Shown: positions 26,997 to 36,529 of the stretch, in pieces
Numbering within the stretch: position 1 is the stretch's first letter
Layout of the letters: every line of letters begins with the position of its first letter
Source: Bradyrhizobium murdochi
GTDB taxonomy: Bacteria; Pseudomonadota; Alphaproteobacteria; Rhizobiales; Xanthobacteraceae
Direction: 5' to 3'
DNA: 64,000 nucleotides
NCBI RefSeq assembly: GCF_000472965.1
Contig: NZ_AXAU01000003.1
Coordinates: forward strand, 186,269-250,268
Made by a program: the position numbers and the translations under genes
Notes under the pieces: generated by a model
What the model was told of the DNA's origin: nothing
The model's database searches: none
Seen by the model: only the letters and a program-made list of their open reading frames with translations

Positions 26997-28304
26997 TCAC
27001 GCCATCTCCCTGGCATCTCGCCGGCGGTAGACCAGCAGCATCAGCGGCGCCAGCTTGCGCAAAATGCCGTGCGCGACGATCGGCACCGGCTCAGTGAACG
27101 GAAGTGCCAGCTCGTTCTCCGGCACGCCGCGGACGGCCTTTGCCAACTCGTTGCCGAGCGGAATCGTCAGCGCCACCGCGCGGCCGTTACAGCCGGTCCA
27201 GCCATAGGCGTTCGGCCCGAGCTTGTGGATGCGCGGCAAAAAGTCGGTGGTCATGCCGACATAACCGTTCCAGACATAATCGAACGAGACCTCGCCGATC
27301 TGCGGCCACAGCCGCTGCAGGCGCTCGGTGACGCGCGCCTTGATCCGCTCCACCTTGTTGCCAGGGCCGATCACCGCGCCGCCGGTGACCAGACGGTTTC
27401 GCGCGTCGTAGCGCGCGAAATAGAGTTCGCCATGGGTATCCGACATCGCCTGCCGGCCAGGAATGATGGTCTTTCGGACGTTGTCCGACAACGGCTGCGT
27501 CGCCATTTGCCACGACAGCACCGGCATCACCTCGCGCGCAATCTCAGGCACCAGCGATTTGGAGAATTCGCCGCTATAGGCATTGCTCGCCACGACAAGT
27601 GCGCGGCCGGAGATTTCGCCCTTCTCGGTTTCGACCACCCAGCGGTCGCCCCGGCGTTCAAAACTTTCCGCCGGCGAGCGCGCGTAAATGCGCGCGCCGA
27701 GGCCGAGCACAGTGCGCGCGAGGCCACGGGCCAGCGCCAGCGGATTGATGTGGCCGCCGCTTCTGTTCCAGAAGCCGCCGAACCATGCATCGGAGCCGAG
27801 CATTTCGCGCGTTTGCTCGCGCGACAGCAACTCAACGGGCGCGCCGAACTTCGACCACTGCCGCACCCGCCGTTCCGCGATCTTGATGCGGCCGGGCGAA
27901 TGCACGGGCTGAATCCAGCCGGCCTGCTCCGCCTCGGCGTCGATCTTGTAGCGCCTTGTCACGTCGAAGAGATAAGAAGCGCTGTCGCGCAGCATGCCGA
28001 CGAAACGTTCGCCGGCCGCGCCGTGCTTGGCGATGATATCTTCCGGATCGGGCCGCGACAGCGTCGGGATCACCTGGCCATTGTTGCGGCCAGATGCACC
28101 CCAGCCCGGCTCCGCGGCCTCGACAATCGCGACATCGACGCCCGCTTCGCGCAGATGCAGCGCGGTGGAAAGTCCGGTGAAACCGCCGCCGATCACGATC
28201 ACATCGGCCTGCTGCGAGCCGATCAATTCCGGCAAATCAGGCCCCGATGGCGTCACGGCCGCCCACAGTGAATCGGGCCAGCGGACGTTGCTCGTGTTCA
28301 TCAT
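26997..28304 (-). CDS. FAD-dependent amine oxidoreductase (DAO/PuuB-like)
   Basis: A 435-residue flavoenzyme of the D-amino-acid-oxidase fold. The dinucleotide loop VIVIGGGFTGLST is at residues 35-47, followed by VAIVEAAEPGWGASGRNNGQV, typical of the gamma-glutamylputrescine oxidase group. Substrate would be a secondary or primary amine or amino acid, oxidised to an imine with release of peroxide or transfer of electrons. Two adjacent ATGs (28304, 28301) follow AAAGGA; either can be the start. It is convergent with the peptide ABC operon and divergent from the VOC gene, with only about 70 bp between. Confidence 0.87.
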   Translation of the reverse strand: MMNTSNVRWPDSLWAAVTPSGPDLPELIGSQQADVIVIGGGFTGLSTALHLREAGVDVAIVEAAEPGWGASGRNNGQVIPTLSRPDPEDIIAKHGAAGERFVGMLRDSASYLFDVTRRYKIDAEAEQAGWIQPVHSPGRIKIAERRVRQWSKFGAPVELLSREQTREMLGSDAWFGGFWNRSGGHINPLALARGLARTVLGLGARIYARSPAESFERRGDRWVVETEKGEISGRALVVASNAYSGEFSKSLVPEIAREVMPVLSWQMATQPLSDNVRKTIIPGRQAMSDTHGELYFARYDARNRLVTGGAVIGPGNKVERIKARVTERLQRLWPQIGEVSFDYVWNGYVGMTTDFLPRIHKLGPNAYGWTGCNGRAVALTIPLGNELAKAVRGVPENELALPFTEPVPIVAHGILRKLAPLMLLVYRRRDAREMA

Positions 28305-28374
28305 GATCCTTTCTTGCAGGCAACTGATCGTTCTGATTAGCTTAGACCGCTAACGAGCCTCAGGGAACAAAAGA

Positions 28375-29229
28375 GTGGCACTCAAAAACATCATCGGAAT
28401 CGATCACGCCGTGGTCATGGTGAAAGATCTCGACAAAGCCGCCGAAAACTACAAGCGGCTCGGCTTCACCGTGTCGCCGCGCGGCACCCACAGCGCACAT
28501 ATGGGATCGGGCAACTACACCATCATGTTCGACCCCGACTATATGGAATTGCTCGGCGTGCTGGCGCCGACGGAACATAATGCTCCGGCGCGGACGTATC
28601 TGGAGAAGAATGGCGAAGGCATCGAGCGCATCGCGTTCACGGCGGTGGATTCCGCCGAAGGCGCGGAAGAAATTCGCGCGCGCGGCTATCCGCCGATTGG
28701 ACCGACCGATTTCGAACGTCCCGTGACGATGCCCGATGGCACGATATCGGCGGCCAAGTTTCGCACCTTCCAATGGCCGACGGCGGAAGCGCCGGGCGGC
28801 GTGCGCATGTTTGCCTGCCAGCACAAGACGCGCGAGACGGTTTGGATTCCCGAATTGATGAAGCACGCCAATGGCGCCAAGCGCCTGAAGGAGGTGCTGA
28901 TCGTCACCCCGGAGCCGGCGGATGACGCCGCGCAGCTCGCGAGCATGATCGATCGTGAGGCGAGGGTCGAACCGGACGGCGTCATTGCGGTCCCCTCAGG
29001 CGGCGACCGCGCCGATTTCATATTCCTGACAAAGACCCAGCTCGGCACACGCTACCCTGACGTTCCTCTGACGGGGCTGCCCGAGCGCGGCGGCGCGGGG
29101 CTTGTGATCGCGGCCGATCTCGCGGCGGCGGAAAAGGCGCTTGGCGCTGTCGGCGTGAAGTGTGCCGACGGCGTGGTGGTGCCGCCGGCCGAGGGCAATG
29201 GCACGATGCTGGTGTTCGTGAAGGGATAG
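28375..29229 (+). CDS. VOC (glyoxalase/bleomycin-resistance fold) protein
   Basis: A 284-residue protein built of two paired beta-alpha-beta-beta-beta modules. The first opens IIGIDHAVVMVKDLDKAAENYKRLGF with a metal-binding-type His, and DPDYMELLGVL carries the matching Glu. This is the glyoxalase-like arrangement of dioxygenases and isomerases. Start is GTG at 28375, six bases after AGGGAAC. Function is not predictable; divergence from the amine oxidase suggests a shared pathway. Confidence 0.8.
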   Translation: MALKNIIGIDHAVVMVKDLDKAAENYKRLGFTVSPRGTHSAHMGSGNYTIMFDPDYMELLGVLAPTEHNAPARTYLEKNGEGIERIAFTAVDSAEGAEEIRARGYPPIGPTDFERPVTMPDGTISAAKFRTFQWPTAEAPGGVRMFACQHKTRETVWIPELMKHANGAKRLKEVLIVTPEPADDAAQLASMIDREARVEPDGVIAVPSGGDRADFIFLTKTQLGTRYPDVPLTGLPERGGAGLVIAADLAAAEKALGAVGVKCADGVVVPPAEGNGTMLVFVKG

Positions 29230-29251
29230 ATATCGACAGCGTCGCTCTCTC

Positions 29252-29388
29252 CCCTCATCCTGAGGAGCCGCGAAGTGGCGTCTCGAAGGATGAAGGCCCC
29301 GCCTGTCGCCTCATGGTTCGAGACGCGCGGAGCCTGTCATCGGGCGCGCATTCGCGCGACCCGTTGGCGCTCCTCACCATGAGGGGAG
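29252..29388. repeat. Palindromic intergenic repeat, family C (copy 3)
   Basis: Starts CCCTCATCCTGAGGAGCCGCG, continues CGTCTCGAAGGATGAAGG, and on the right has ATGGTTCGAGACGCGCGG and CTCCTCACCATGAGGGGAG. Same components as copies 1 and 2, in the same composite plan. It sits between the convergent VOC and NCS2 permease genes, five bases from the permease stop. Confidence 0.84.
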
Positions 29389-29393
29389 AGAGG

Positions 29394-31046
29394 TCACTCC
29401 GCCGGCGCTGCGGCGGGCACTTCCGGACGCGCGCCATAGGCAACGCTCGCTCCGGTCTTCGCCAACGCAAACAACCCCGCCGCCATCACGGCATAGGCCA
29501 GCGCCACACCCGGTGTGACACCGAGACCGCCGCCGATGCCGACGGCTTCGCCGTGCATGAAGCCGAAATAGGTCATGATCGCGCCAGCCAGCGCAAAGGC
29601 TGACGCCTTCATGAAGTCGCGTTCGATCACGAACACGCCAATTGCGCCCAGCACGAGGCCGGTGAGGATCGAGCCGCCGCCCATCACTTCCAGCCCGTAA
29701 TAGAGCACGCCTTGCTGCGGTAGCGATGCAATGGCCGCTGATTTGACCGCGCCGACTTTGTCGGCCGCAAGACCGCCGACGGCTTGCGCCGCAGCCATGC
29801 TCGCACCGAGCATGGTGTCGACCTGCAACTTCGCCCACGCCGCGAGATGCGGTGTCAGCGCCAGCACGATCGCGGGTGCGTGCTTGAGCGGCGTGGTCTG
29901 GAACGCCTGCGCGCCGATCAGCATGCCGATATAGAGCAGGATCGGCGAGATCGCGACCACGGGCACCAGCGCCAATAACACCGAGATGATGCCGAACCAC
30001 GACAGCAGCACCACCATGACGCCGGTCGCTGCCGAATAGCCGATCCGCCCGCCCATCGCTTTCCAGCCGGGATGGCCGATATAAACCGCGTTGATAAAGG
30101 GATTGCCCATCAGGCAGCCGATCAGGCTGACGGCGCCGTCGGCGGTCAGCACGCGCGTGGTCGGATATTCGTCACCCGCGGCTTCCGCGCTTTCGACATT
30201 GTCCATGGCTTCGACGAGGTCGTAGATGCCGAACGGGATCGCAGTCACCAGGATGATGCCGAGGAATTCGAAGCCGGAGAACACGTGGCCGAAGGCCGGC
30301 AACGGCACCGAGAAGCCAAAATTGGCAAAGGCATCACTGAGGCCTTTCAGGCTCAAGCCGCCGAGCCCGAGGCCGAACAGGTTCGAACCCCAAGCGATCA
30401 GAATGCCGGCGGCAATGGCGACGAGGCCTGCCGGAATCCCCTTCGGATATTTCACGCCACCGAACCAGCTCACCAGGATGATGGCGAAGCAGATCAGGCC
30501 GATCTGCGGCGTCATGTACATCTCCAGCGCCGGCCGCATCGAGATGAAGGTGACGGAGACGCCGGCGAGCGTGCCGAGCAGCGCCGCGCGCGGGGTGATC
30601 TTCCGGATGTAGGGCGCGATGAAACCGCCGATCATCAGGATAAAACTCTGGAAGAACACCCAGACCAGACCGGCCGACCAGCCCTTCACGGGGTCGCCGG
30701 TCTTGAGCGTGATCGGCAGCATGATCACGAAGGTGACGATGAACATGTGCGGCACGCTGACGCCAGACGGCAGCGCGCAGACGTCGTTGCGGCCGGTCTT
30801 CTGCGCCAGTTTGTAGGCGAGATACGCGTAATAGAACGTCGAGAGGCACATCATCAGGCCGAGCGCCGGCAGGATGCGGCCGAACACGATACTGTCCGGC
30901 ATCTTCAGCACGAAGCGCAACAGCCCCGTCAGCACCAGCATGTTAACGAGGATGTTGGTGCCGAAGCCGAACAAGGCGTTCCAGTCGCCCGGCGTCCACA
31001 GTGCCGGCTTGAAAGTGGATGTACCTGATGTCCCCATTGCACTCAT
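29394..31046 (-). CDS. NCS2-type permease (xanthine/uracil/AzgA-like)
   Basis: A 550-residue membrane carrier with about twelve to fourteen helices. Family marks are [19 protein letters not shown] at the N-terminus, the half-helix region [20 protein letters not shown], and [19 protein letters not shown] near the end. It is longer than standard uracil permeases (about 430) and resembles the AzgA-like nucleobase carriers. The ATG overlaps the stop of the cysteine hydrolase by ATGA, so the two are coupled. The pairing suggests uptake of the amide or ring compound that the hydrolase cleaves. Confidence 0.85.
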   Translation of the reverse strand: MSAMGTSGTSTFKPALWTPGDWNALFGFGTNILVNMLVLTGLLRFVLKMPDSIVFGRILPALGLMMCLSTFYYAYLAYKLAQKTGRNDVCALPSGVSVPHMFIVTFVIMLPITLKTGDPVKGWSAGLVWVFFQSFILMIGGFIAPYIRKITPRAALLGTLAGVSVTFISMRPALEMYMTPQIGLICFAIILVSWFGGVKYPKGIPAGLVAIAAGILIAWGSNLFGLGLGGLSLKGLSDAFANFGFSVPLPAFGHVFSGFEFLGIILVTAIPFGIYDLVEAMDNVESAEAAGDEYPTTRVLTADGAVSLIGCLMGNPFINAVYIGHPGWKAMGGRIGYSAATGVMVVLLSWFGIISVLLALVPVVAISPILLYIGMLIGAQAFQTTPLKHAPAIVLALTPHLAAWAKLQVDTMLGASMAAAQAVGGLAADKVGAVKSAAIASLPQQGVLYYGLEVMGGGSILTGLVLGAIGVFVIERDFMKASAFALAGAIMTYFGFMHGEAVGIGGGLGVTPGVALAYAVMAAGLFALAKTGASVAYGARPEVPAAAPAE

Positions 31047-31753
31047 CGTGATGCCCCCGCTACTGCCGTTATTGGAATCTCCGGTGAAAGTGCGTCCAGC
31101 ACCGCGGCTGAATCCGAAACCCAGCCGAAGATGCCGCCCTGCGCCTTGATCATCTTCAGGCCCATCTCGTGGAATTCGGGGAAGTAGGACGCGCAGCCAT
31201 CTTCCAGCACGACGCAGCGATAGCCGCGGTCGTTGGCTTCGCGCACGGTGGTGTTGACGCAGACCTCAGTGGTGACGCCGCACACCAAAAGGTTCTCGAT
31301 GCCGTAGCGCTGCAAGACGTCGCCGAGTTCGGTGGCGTAGAAGGCGCCCTTGCCCGGCTTGTCGATCACGATTTCGCTGTCGAGCGGATAGAGTTCGGGA
31401 ATGATGTCGTGGCCGGGTTCGCCGCGAATGAGAATGCGTCCCATCGGGCCGGGATCGCCGATGCGCAAGGACGGCGCGCCGCGCTCGACCTTGGCCGGCG
31501 GCGCGTCGGAAAGGTCGGGCAGATGGCCCTCGCGGGTGTGAATGACCAGCATGCCGGTCGCGCGCGCCGCTTCCAGCACGGCGGCGATCGGCTTCACCGC
31601 GCGCGCAAGCTGGCTGACGTCGTTGCCCAGCGTCTCGCCGAAGCCACCGGGCTCGAGAAAATCGCGCTGCATGTCGATGACGAGAAGCGCGGTCGCCGCC
31701 CAGGCGAGCTCGATCGGCTCCGGCTCCGCTGCGAGCTTTGCTGAGTTCGCCAT
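31043..31753 (-). CDS. Cysteine hydrolase, isochorismatase fold (biuret hydrolase-like)
   Basis: A 236-residue amidase with the Asp-Lys-Cys triad of the isochorismatase-like cysteine hydrolases. Asp27 is in [10 protein letters not shown], Lys132 or Lys135 in [11 protein letters not shown], and Cys165 in [20 protein letters not shown]. The long conserved [18 protein letters not shown] segment, as I recall it, is typical of biuret hydrolases and related ureidoamide hydrolases. The likely reaction is cleavage of an amide or biuret to release ammonia. First gene of a two-gene operon with an NCS2 permease, downstream of an 18-bp GntR-type operator. Substrate assignment is inference. Confidence 0.83.
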   Translation of the reverse strand: MANSAKLAAEPEPIELAWAATALLVIDMQRDFLEPGGFGETLGNDVSQLARAVKPIAAVLEAARATGMLVIHTREGHLPDLSDAPPAKVERGAPSLRIGDPGPMGRILIRGEPGHDIIPELYPLDSEIVIDKPGKGAFYATELGDVLQRYGIENLLVCGVTTEVCVNTTVREANDRGYRCVVLEDGCASYFPEFHEMGLKMIKAQGGIFGWVSDSAAVLDALSPEIPITAVAGASR

Positions 31754-31807
31754 GACGTACGCGCCCCGAACGAGAGAACCCCTCGGGAGAAATCAAGCAA
31801 GGCGCGT

Positions 31808-31825
31808 GCCATTGTGTACAATGGC
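31808..31825. promoter_or_regulatory. GntR/FadR-type operator palindrome
   Basis: GCCATTGTGTACAATGGC is a near-perfect 18-bp palindrome (8-bp arms, GT centre) 55 bp upstream of the cysteine hydrolase ATG. The core TTGTnnACAA is the form bound by many GntR/FCD regulators. No regulator gene adjoins it, so control would come from a regulator encoded elsewhere. Confidence 0.6.
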
Positions 31826-32014
31826 GGCCTGCGGCCGACGGCAGCAAAATTGATCGTTGTTTCAATTCGTTGATTGTCGATGCTGAGGCGGTGCGCTTTC
31901 CGTCCCAACGCATTCTGGACGGGCACCTGCTCATTATCTAAGCAAACCGCAATTGCGCGTGCCTGCCACGGGCTGAACGACAACTTGTCGGTCCTGGCGC
32001 CGGGCACCGCCTCG

Positions 32015-33409
32015 CTATGCGGAGGCCGCCTCAAGAGATTGCGAATTCCAGCTCAGCAGCGAGGCTCCGTATGCCCTCCTCCAGACCGTCAGGAAACGGG
32101 GAAACCAGGAGTGCGCGACGGCGCCCTGATAGGCCCACGTGCGATACTTGAGGCCGTTTTCCGACAGCAGTTCCTGATATCCGCCGTGCGTCTCGGTCGC
32201 GGTACGGATGTCTCTCAAAATATCGCGGGCGCAGGACCGGTACTTGTCGGTGCCGGAAAATTCATCGTACTCCAGCATGCGATCGGCGAACTCCACGTTA
32301 AACGTCGGCCAGCAGGAACGCCCCTGGTAGGCCGGAGCCGCAATCTTGTGGATCATCTTGTTCTGCGGATTATCCGTGGACACCAGGAAGTGTGATGTGT
32401 CCGGGATTCGAAATCGCGGCTCGCCGAGGATCAGATCCGTCGTGGCGGCAAACAGCGCGCGTTCGCTCGCCTCGCTCAGATCCCAAAATCCCTGGTGCAC
32501 ATTGACGAAGTCCAGGGCAACGGAAGACGCTCCCGGTTCGCTCCGGGAATCCAGGGAATGCCTGACATAGCCATGCCTGCCGAACAGCCCGAGCAATTGC
32601 TTTTTATATTGTGAAAGCGTGCGTCCGAGCAGCCCTTCCAGCTCGATCTGGTCGATCACCCCCAACCGTATTCCGCGCACAAAGGTCGCGTAGACGCATG
32701 CGTTGGTGACGAAGCGCCGGCGCTCGGCGCGGGTATCTGTCGCCGCGGAACGGGGTGCCGTTACGTCGCACAGCAAAGCTGTGAGGCCGTTGTCGTCGAA
32801 CGGCTGCAACGAGCCGGCAAGTTGAAATATCGCTTTCTCCAGGTCCTTCCGATATTCGGCAAGCAACAAGCGGCCGGCATAGGCGCCTTGCGCCATCGCC
32901 AAATACGAAGATGTCCTTTGGTCCGCGCGCATGATCTGTTCCAGACCCGCGAGGATGCCCAGCAGCGTATCCGACGGCAGCGAGAAGTAATTGACGCCGA
33001 TGTAGCGATCGCGGCCTGCGGGAACGATGGTCGTCGTGACGACATCGGAGCGAACGGCCTCCAGCATCAGCCGAACGCTTTTCTCGAGCAAGCGAACCCT
33101 GCGTACGGCATCCTCGGAATCCACGATGGTCTCGGGATCGAGCACGTCGGGATAAAACCAGGCAAAGTCCCGGGGATAATAGGCGGATGCGTGCGGCGCC
33201 CCCGTGACTAGAAAGTCCTCCGTCGGAGAAAAGGCACTGTTGACTGAGTGCGCGTACAGCTCCTCGATCCCGGCCGATGGGCGGTACGTTCTCAGGAAGC
33301 GATCACCGAGAAAATTGACGGCCTGAATACCGTTGGCGACACAGGAGGCAAACGGACCCTGATAAAACCGGTACTCGCGATGTGATGAAAATGAAATATG
33401 ACGATGCAT
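32015..33409 (-). CDS. Hypothetical protein, resembles six-hairpin glycosidases
   Basis: A 464-residue protein that I do not recognise by name. AYYPRDFAWFYPDVL at residues 76-90 and the C-terminal THGGYQELLSENGLKYRTWA, then YQGAV, are like the acidic and aromatic motifs of (alpha/alpha)6-barrel glycosidases (trehalase, GH63 and amylo-1,6-glucosidase groups). Helices alternate regularly along the chain and there is no signal peptide or membrane segment. The wording is a resemblance, not a family assignment. It is monocistronic with about 260 bp before and 195 bp after. Codon and base use look less GC-extreme than the neighbours, which hints at separate ancestry. ATG 33409 lacks a strong ribosome site. 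Confidence 0.6.
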   Translation of the reverse strand: MHRHISFSSHREYRFYQGPFASCVANGIQAVNFLGDRFLRTYRPSAGIEELYAHSVNSAFSPTEDFLVTGAPHASAYYPRDFAWFYPDVLDPETIVDSEDAVRRVRLLEKSVRLMLEAVRSDVVTTTIVPAGRDRYIGVNYFSLPSDTLLGILAGLEQIMRADQRTSSYLAMAQGAYAGRLLLAEYRKDLEKAIFQLAGSLQPFDDNGLTALLCDVTAPRSAATDTRAERRRFVTNACVYATFVRGIRLGVIDQIELEGLLGRTLSQYKKQLLGLFGRHGYVRHSLDSRSEPGASSVALDFVNVHQGFWDLSEASERALFAATTDLILGEPRFRIPDTSHFLVSTDNPQNKMIHKIAAPAYQGRSCWPTFNVEFADRMLEYDEFSGTDKYRSCARDILRDIRTATETHGGYQELLSENGLKYRTWAYQGAVAHSWFPRFLTVWRRAYGASLLSWNSQSLEAASA

Positions 33410-33604
33410 GGGCTTGGATCAACGAGGCCTTGTGGTTTGGACTATCACGTGTTGCTACTCATGACATCGTCGATTCGTCTTTCTGTCAGATGAATTGTGA
33501 TGTCACAGCATTGTCATAAAGCGGCATCGCAGCAGCGCTCAGGTCAGCTCTTGCAGGTGAGCAGATTTAATCCAGACAAACACTGAAACCTAAGCCTGCC
33601 GCCT

Positions 33605-34828
33605 TTACCTCGGCCGGAAATTCTCGATCAGCCGCAGCAGCACGCGCGCGCCGGCATCGACATCGGCGGTCTCGACATGCTCGGCCGGGTTATGGCTGAT
33701 GCCGCCGCGGCAGCGCACGAACAGCATGGCGACATCTGATATATCGATCATTGCCATGCCGTCATGCCCCGCCCCGCTCGGCAGCTCGAACACACCATAG
33801 CCTTCGGCCGCAACCGCTTCCGCGACTTGCGCTTTCAGCCAGGGCGCACAGGGCACGGTGCGGTTCTCATGGGTGACGTCGATCTGCAGCGACAGTTCAC
33901 GGCGCTTTGCGATCGCCTCGATCTGCTGCACGATCTCGGCGACGGCCTGCTTGCGGTGCGGATCGGCCGGTGCGCGGATGTCGAGCGTGAAGGAGACCCG
34001 CCCCGGAATGACATTGGTGGCGCCCGGCAGCGCCGTGATGACGCCGACGGTGCCGACCAGGCCGGCGCCGTCGGCCTTGCTATATTGCTCGACCGCGACG
34101 ATGCATTCGGCAGCGCCCGCCAGCGCGTCGCGCCGCAGCGCCATCGGCACAGTCCCGGCATGACCGGCCATGCCGGAGAGATTTGCGGCGAGCCGCGTGG
34201 CGCCCGCGATCGCCGTCACCACGCCGACCGGAATGTCTTGCTGTTCCAGCACCGGCCCCTGCTCGATGTGCAGCTCGACATAGGCATGCAGCTCGCGGCA
34301 GGTGCGCGCTGCCGCACCGATCTGGTCGGGGTCGAGGCCGAATTGCACCATGGCCTCGCGCATCGAGACGCCGTCACGGTCGCGCGCGTCGAGCACGCTT
34401 GCGTCGAAGGTTCCCGCGACCGCCCGGCTGCCGAGCAGCGTGGAGGCAAACCGCACGCCCTCCTCGTCGGCGAAACCGACGATCTCGATCGCGAACGGCA
34501 GCCGCACGCCGCGCCGGTTCAGGTCAGTGACGCAGGCGATCGCGGTGATGACCCCAAGCGGCCCATCCCATTTGCCGGCATCGCGCACGGTATCGTAGTG
34601 CGAGCCCAGCATCAGGCACGATAACCCCGGGCGGTCGCCCTCGTAACGGCCGCAGACATTGCCGATGGCGTCGAGATGCGCTTCCATGCCGGCATCCCGC
34701 ATCCAGGACAGAATGAGATCGGCGGCGGTGCGATGCTCAGGCGACAGGAATATCCGCGCCAGATGATCGGGGGTCTCGGAAATCATTCCGAGCTGATTGA
34801 TACGGCTTACGATTTCATCGCCGAGCAT
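33605..34828 (-). CDS. M20-family amidohydrolase (allantoate amidohydrolase / N-carbamoyl-amino-acid hydrolase)
   Basis: A 407-residue two-metal hydrolase that releases ammonia and CO2 from a ureido group. Metal ligands are His77 (GSHYDTV), Asp88 (WDGPLG), Glu123 with catalytic Glu122 (DEEGVRF), a His in YVELHIEQGP, and a late His in GAGHDGM. An ATG at 34828 is used because GGATGA overlaps the stop of the preceding gene. An upstream TTG would overlap that gene by 29 bases. It directly follows a PuuE-type allantoinase, the classic allantoin to allantoate to ureidoglycolate order, although other ureido compounds are possible. Confidence 0.87.
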   Translation of the reverse strand: MLGDEIVSRINQLGMISETPDHLARIFLSPEHRTAADLILSWMRDAGMEAHLDAIGNVCGRYEGDRPGLSCLMLGSHYDTVRDAGKWDGPLGVITAIACVTDLNRRGVRLPFAIEIVGFADEEGVRFASTLLGSRAVAGTFDASVLDARDRDGVSMREAMVQFGLDPDQIGAAARTCRELHAYVELHIEQGPVLEQQDIPVGVVTAIAGATRLAANLSGMAGHAGTVPMALRRDALAGAAECIVAVEQYSKADGAGLVGTVGVITALPGATNVIPGRVSFTLDIRAPADPHRKQAVAEIVQQIEAIAKRRELSLQIDVTHENRTVPCAPWLKAQVAEAVAAEGYGVFELPSGAGHDGMAMIDISDVAMLFVRCRGGISHNPAEHVETADVDAGARVLLRLIENFRPR

Positions 34829-34832
34829 TGCT

Positions 34833-35771
34833 TCATCCGATATCGAAAGCGCTATCGGCAAGATGCGACAGGTTGGCGTGCCAGTGCTGCGCGATCTGCA
34901 GCCGCGTCGGCACCCAGACGCGCTCGTGGTTTCCGATGTAGTCGAGAAACCGTATCAGCGCCGCCGCGCGGCCGGGGCGGCCGACGACCCGGCAATGCAG
35001 GCCGACCGACATCATCTTCGGCGCGCTCTCACCTTCCGCATAAAGAACGTCAAAGCTGTCCTTGAGGTAGGTGAAGAATTCGTCGCCGCCGCCAAAGCCC
35101 TGCGCGTTGACAAAGCGCATGTCGTTGGCGTCGAGCGTATAGGGGATGACCAGATGCGGCTTTGAGCCCCGCGACTTGATCCAGTACGGCAGGTCGTCGG
35201 CATAGGAGTCGCAGAGGTAAAGCAGACCGCCGGCTTCCATCAGAAGCCTTAAGGTGTTGATCGAGGTGCGCCCGGTGTACCAGCCGAGCGGGCGGGCGCC
35301 GGTCGCCTCGGTGTGGACGCGGATTGCGGCTGCGATCTCGGTGCGCTCCTCGTTCTCCGACATGTCCTTGTGCTCGATCCATCGCAGGCTGTGGCTGGCG
35401 ATGTCCCAGCCGGCCTCCTTCATGGCAGCAACCACGTCGGGATTTCGCTGCAACGCCTTCGCGACGCCGAACACGGTGACCGGCAAATTGCGCTCGGCGA
35501 AGATCCGCCACAGCCGCCAGAAGCCGGCGCGCGAGCCATACTCGAACATCGACTCGATGTTGGCATGGCGCTGTCCGGGCCAGGGCTGCGCACCCAGCAC
35601 GTCTGACAAAAAAGCCTCGGAGGCGCGATCGCCGTCGAGAACATTGTTCTCGCCGCCTTCCTCGAAATTGACCACGAACTGCACCGCAACCCGCGCGTTG
35701 CCGGGCCACTTCGGATCGGGCGGGTTGCGCCCGTAGCCGCGGAAGTCGCGCGGGTAAGCCGGCGCCGCCAT
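34833..35771 (-). CDS. puuE: Allantoinase, PuuE (polysaccharide deacetylase-like) type
   Basis: A 312-residue member of the NodB/deacetylase fold that in the PuuE group opens the hydantoin ring of allantoin. Features: YPRDFRGYGRNPPDPKWP near the start, FVVNFEEGGENNVLDGD, ESMFEYGSRAGFWRLWRIF and DIASHSLRWIEHKD. These are the standard conserved blocks. The ATG at 35771 lies two bases after the DUF3830 stop, and the four-base gap to the M20 gene makes one operon. The upstream in-frame extension is rejected since it overlaps DUF3830. No uricase or HIU hydrolase is present in the window. Confidence 0.87.
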   Translation of the reverse strand: MAAPAYPRDFRGYGRNPPDPKWPGNARVAVQFVVNFEEGGENNVLDGDRASEAFLSDVLGAQPWPGQRHANIESMFEYGSRAGFWRLWRIFAERNLPVTVFGVAKALQRNPDVVAAMKEAGWDIASHSLRWIEHKDMSENEERTEIAAAIRVHTEATGARPLGWYTGRTSINTLRLLMEAGGLLYLCDSYADDLPYWIKSRGSKPHLVIPYTLDANDMRFVNAQGFGGGDEFFTYLKDSFDVLYAEGESAPKMMSVGLHCRVVGRPGRAAALIRFLDYIGNHERVWVPTRLQIAQHWHANLSHLADSAFDIG

Positions 35772-35773
35772 GA

Positions 35774-36187
35774 TCAGACTTCCTCGAAGCGGATCTTCTG
35801 CGCGCCCTTCCACAGCACGGCCTTGCCGAACGCGGTCAGGTTCTCGAGCCCCGAAGTCAGGGTGATGAAGTGGTTGCCGGCGAGCTGGCCCATCTTGCTC
35901 GCAAAGTGCACGCCACCGTAGGCCAGCAGGATTTCGGTCTCGCTGATGCCGCCGGGATAAAGAATGATCTGACCGGGCGCGGGATAGCTGGTGTGGTTCT
36001 CGTAGGAGACGCCGAAATCGAGATCGCCGAGCGGCATCCAGACACCCTCGCCGCTCCAGCGGACGTGGATCGCCTGGCTCTCGAACGGCATCGCCTTGCG
36101 AAAGACGGCGACCGTCTTCGGCGCCAGTTGCTCCTCGAAGCGGGCCTGGAAAGTAAATTCACCGGCGCGGACAATCAGTTGGCTCAT
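35774..36187 (-). CDS. DUF3830 family (cyclophilin-like fold) protein
   Basis: A 137-residue protein with the DUF3830 pattern: EFTFQARFEEQLAPKTVAVF, SQAIHVRWSGEGVWMPLGDL, GQIILYPGGISETEILLAYG. The fold is cyclophilin-like but no prolyl isomerase role is established. Genes of this family are commonly found in amide or urea catabolic clusters; here it is first in a tight group with PuuE and the M20 hydrolase. ATG at 36187 follows AGAAGAGA. Its job may be to process or hold a ring substrate. Confidence 0.8.
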   Translation of the reverse strand: MSQLIVRAGEFTFQARFEEQLAPKTVAVFRKAMPFESQAIHVRWSGEGVWMPLGDLDFGVSYENHTSYPAPGQIILYPGGISETEILLAYGGVHFASKMGQLAGNHFITLTSGLENLTAFGKAVLWKGAQKIRFEEV

Positions 36188-36529
36188 CGATCTCTTCTTC
36201 TGGATATAGGTGAGGACGTGGTTCAGCCGTATCCATTACAGCCCGAACAAGCCGACGCAAGGCCCCATTCGGCAGTTTCGGCGAGGACATCGGCGCGCGT
36301 CCCTGTGCAGGAGCTAGCTGTGGGCCCCCGCCGGGACCGGACGGGACCGCGCATCGCCGTTATCGAAAGCATCGCTGAAGTCGAAGTCGGCGAGCCGGGG
36401 CGATATCATGGCACGTTCGCGCGGGAAGGCTTCCGGCATCTCCTCGCGAATGAAGGTGAGCATCGCGGAGGGCGATCGGCGAAATCGGGAACTTTGGCGT
36501 GATGGCACGCGGTTGCGCTGCGCGATGGC
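36188..36529. other. Intergenic region between aroE-like gene and DUF3830
   Basis: About 340 bp with no convincing gene. A minus-strand open frame of 64 codons (36314-36508) includes MLTFIREEMPEAFPRERAMI but has no ribosome site and no family I know; it could be a remnant. A promoter for the DUF3830-puuE-M20 unit may lie here, but no operator stands out. Confidence 0.5.

Noticed and set aside
26874..28271. A 465-codon plus-strand open frame
   Set aside because: Antisense to the FAD oxidoreductase and starts in a repeat; the minus-strand protein has clear motifs.
36314..36508. A 64-codon minus-strand frame as a small gene
   Set aside because: No ribosome site and no recognisable family; kept only as a possible remnant in the intergenic note.
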